From: Anaerocolumna jejuensis DSM 15929
GTDB taxonomy: Bacteria; Bacillota; Clostridia; Lachnospirales; Lachnospiraceae
Assembly: GCF_900142215.1 (NCBI RefSeq)
Contig: NZ_FRAC01000020.1
Location: 1 to 64,000, forward strand
Direction of reading: 5' to 3'
Length of the DNA: 64,000 nucleotides
Below the pieces are notes generated by a model. The model worked only from the letters and a program-made list of their open reading frames with translations. It did not search any database and was not told the DNA's origin. Below, one piece after another: positions 62,521 to 64,000 of this stretch. Within the stretch, counting starts at the first letter, position 1. The number at the start of each line of letters is the position of its first letter. The position numbers were made by a program, and so were the translations under genes.

Positions 62521-64000
62521 ATGAAAGTTAAAATTGCTTTAGCGGGTAATCCCAACAGTGGTAAAACTACCATGTTCAATGATTTGACTGGCAGTACCCA
62601 ATATGTTGGCAACTGGCCCGGTGTTACGGTAGAAAAGAAGGAAGGTATTCTGAAGGGGCAGAAGGAAGTTATCATTCAGGATCTGCCTGGTATCTATTCC
62701 CTTTCTCCCTATACACTGGAAGAAGTGGTTGCCAGAGGCTATCTGATTAACGAAAAGCCGGATGCCATTATTAATATTATAGATGCTTCAAACATCGAGA
62801 GAAATCTTTATCTGAGCACACAGCTTCTGGAGCTTGGAATACCTGTGGTAATGGCTCTTAATATGATTGATGTGGTCCGCAAGAACGGGGATACCATAGA
62901 TATACAGAAGCTGAAAGAGCTGCTGGGATGTGAAATTGTTGAGACTTCTGCATTAAAAGGAATTGGCTCCAAGGAAGTGGCTCAAAAAGCCGTTGAGCTG
63001 GCGAATGCAAAAAAAGCGGCAGCACCGAAGCATACTTTTGGCACGGGAGTAGAAGATGCTCTGACCAAGATTGAAAATACAGTCAAAGGTAAAACCGGCA
63101 ATCTTAATGAACGCTGGCTTGCCATTAAGCTTTTGGAACAGGATGAAAAGGTTATGGAGGAGCTTTCACTGGATGGCGGAACGCTGAAAGCGGTAACGGA
63201 CATTGTGAAGGAATGCGAAGACAGCCTGCAGGACGACGGAGAAAGCATCATAACCAATGAGAGATACAATTACATAAGCAAAATAATGAAGCAGGCAGTG
63301 CATAAGAAGAACAGGACGCAAAAGAGCGCGACTGATAAAATTGATGCCATAGTTACCAACAGATGGCTTGCACTTCCGATTTTTGCTGTTGTTATGTTTC
63401 TCGTTTATTATATTTCCATTTCCACCATAGGAAGTATTGCAACCGATTGGGTCAATGATGTATTGTTCGGCGAAATCATACCTCCTGCCGTAGGAGGCTT
63501 CCTAGATAACATCGGAACTGCTGCCTGGCTGAATTCTCTTATTTTAGATGGTATTATAGCCGGTGTAGGCGCTGTTCTTGGCTTCCTGCCTCAGATGATG
63601 GTACTGTTCCTTTGCCTGGCTTTCCTGGAAGATTGCGGCTATATGGCGAGAATTGCCTTTATTATGGACCGTATATTCCGTAAATTCGGGTTATCCGGTA
63701 AATCCTTTATTCCCATCCTTATCGGAACAGGATGCGGTGTTCCGGGAATCATGGCGACTCGTACCATTGAGAACGAGCATGACCGGAGAATGACTATTAT
63801 TACAACAACCTTTATTCCCTGCAGTGCAAAGCTTCCTATTATTGCGCTGATAGCAGGTGCTTTGTTCCCTGGCTCCTCCCTTATAGCTCCTTCCGCATAC
63901 TTTGTGGGTATGGCAGCGATTATTGTATCCGGTATTTTATTAAAGAAAACAAGAATGTTTTCCGGTGATCCTTCACCTTTTATTATGGAATTACCTTCCT
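62521..64000 (+). CDS. feoB: Ferrous iron transport protein B (3' end outside window)
   Basis: The first 493 residues of the ferrous iron transporter FeoB; it continues past the window end. N-terminal G-protein domain: GNPNSGKTTMFN (G1), DLPGIYSLSP (G3), NMID (G4) and TSALKG (G5). Then a helical stalk, and membrane segments from about residue 285 (LALPIFAVVMFLVYYISIST) with the first GATE region (GCGVPGIMATRTI). Start ATG 62521 behind GGGAGGAT. It follows two feoA genes and the hairpin element; iron regulation by Fur is likely. Confidence 0.97.
   Translation, partial: MKVKIALAGNPNSGKTTMFNDLTGSTQYVGNWPGVTVEKKEGILKGQKEVIIQDLPGIYSLSPYTLEEVVARGYLINEKPDAIINIIDASNIERNLYLSTQLLELGIPVVMALNMIDVVRKNGDTIDIQKLKELLGCEIVETSALKGIGSKEVAQKAVELANAKKAAAPKHTFGTGVEDALTKIENTVKGKTGNLNERWLAIKLLEQDEKVMEELSLDGGTLKAVTDIVKECEDSLQDDGESIITNERYNYISKIMKQAVHKKNRTQKSATDKIDAIVTNRWLALPIFAVVMFLVYYISISTIGSIATDWVNDVLFGEIIPPAVGGFLDNIGTAAWLNSLILDGIIAGVGAVLGFLPQMMVLFLCLAFLEDCGYMARIAFIMDRIFRKFGLSGKSFIPILIGTGCGVPGIMATRTIENEHDRRMTIITTTFIPCSAKLPIIALIAGALFPGSSLIAPSAYFVGMAAIIVSGILLKKTRMFSGDPSPFIMELPS

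Overview
The window looks like chromosomal DNA from an anaerobic, low-GC Clostridia member, most likely a Lachnospiraceae species of the Anaerocolumna/Lachnoclostridium kind. The basis is gene content and style: an oxygen-sensitive Fe-S type serine dehydratase, an FeFe-hydrogenase-like protein, the SufCBDSU Fe-S system, a type-2 GalT, DUF1540/DUF4914/DUF815 proteins, Csp-type subtilases, a Feo iron system, strong AGGAGG ribosome sites and several TTG/GTG starts. The genus is inferred, not proven. I see no tRNA, rRNA, CRISPR array, insertion sequence or prophage.

Layout. 1-5.2 kb: the end of a glycoside hydrolase family 2 gene, a small DUF1540 protein, and nagB-nagA (amino-sugar catabolism) divergent from an RpiR-type regulator with candidate operators on its promoter. 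5.3-6.6 kb: a CNNM/CorC membrane protein. 6.8-14.5 kb: a DUF5808 membrane protein, a YtrA-type GntR regulator, an AgrA/AgrC-like LytTR-GHKL pair and two ABC exporter half-transporters. 15-17.7 kb: a DUF4914 protein behind a long structured leader, a protease-gene remnant and two tiny proteins. 17.9-24.3 kb: sufCBDSU, then a divergent FeFe-hydrogenase-like protein. 24.9-30 kb: pyruvate kinase, a double GNAT acetyltransferase, an amidase-SPOR protein and a Csp-like subtilase whose catalytic His is replaced by Glu.

30-37.3 kb: a glycine riboswitch followed by gcvT-gcvH-gcvPA-gcvPB-lplA-lpdA, a self-contained glycine cleavage system with its lipoylation and reoxidation enzymes. 37.6-42.8 kb: an ArsR-type regulator and galK-galE-galT (Leloir pathway); galT carries an in-frame 18-bp tandem repeat. 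42.8-46.6 kb: an AT-rich array of about 13 units of roughly 24 bp, a radical SAM protein, a Gfo/Idh/MocA oxidoreductase and an unrecognised AT-rich gene. 46.6-51.4 kb: a Bce-type resistance module (regulator, kinase, ABC transporter) with a BceR-like site. 51.6-53.2 kb: sdaAB-sdaAA, which with the glycine cleavage genes gives a serine/glycine degrading capacity. 53.6-56.1 kb: PadR-DUF1700-DUF4097-PspC envelope-stress type operon. 56.2-64 kb: argS, a chemoreceptor, a DUF815 ATPase and feoA-feoA-feoB, the last cut by the window end.

The most unusual signal is a modular non-coding repeat: three intergenic regions (44.6, 48.4-48.6 and 62.3-62.5 kb) share an alternating chain of hairpins, a GTGTGAAAT-type stem followed by GGCAGT-hairpin-ATGCA(T)GG, upstream of unrelated genes. 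I do not recognise it as a named RNA family.
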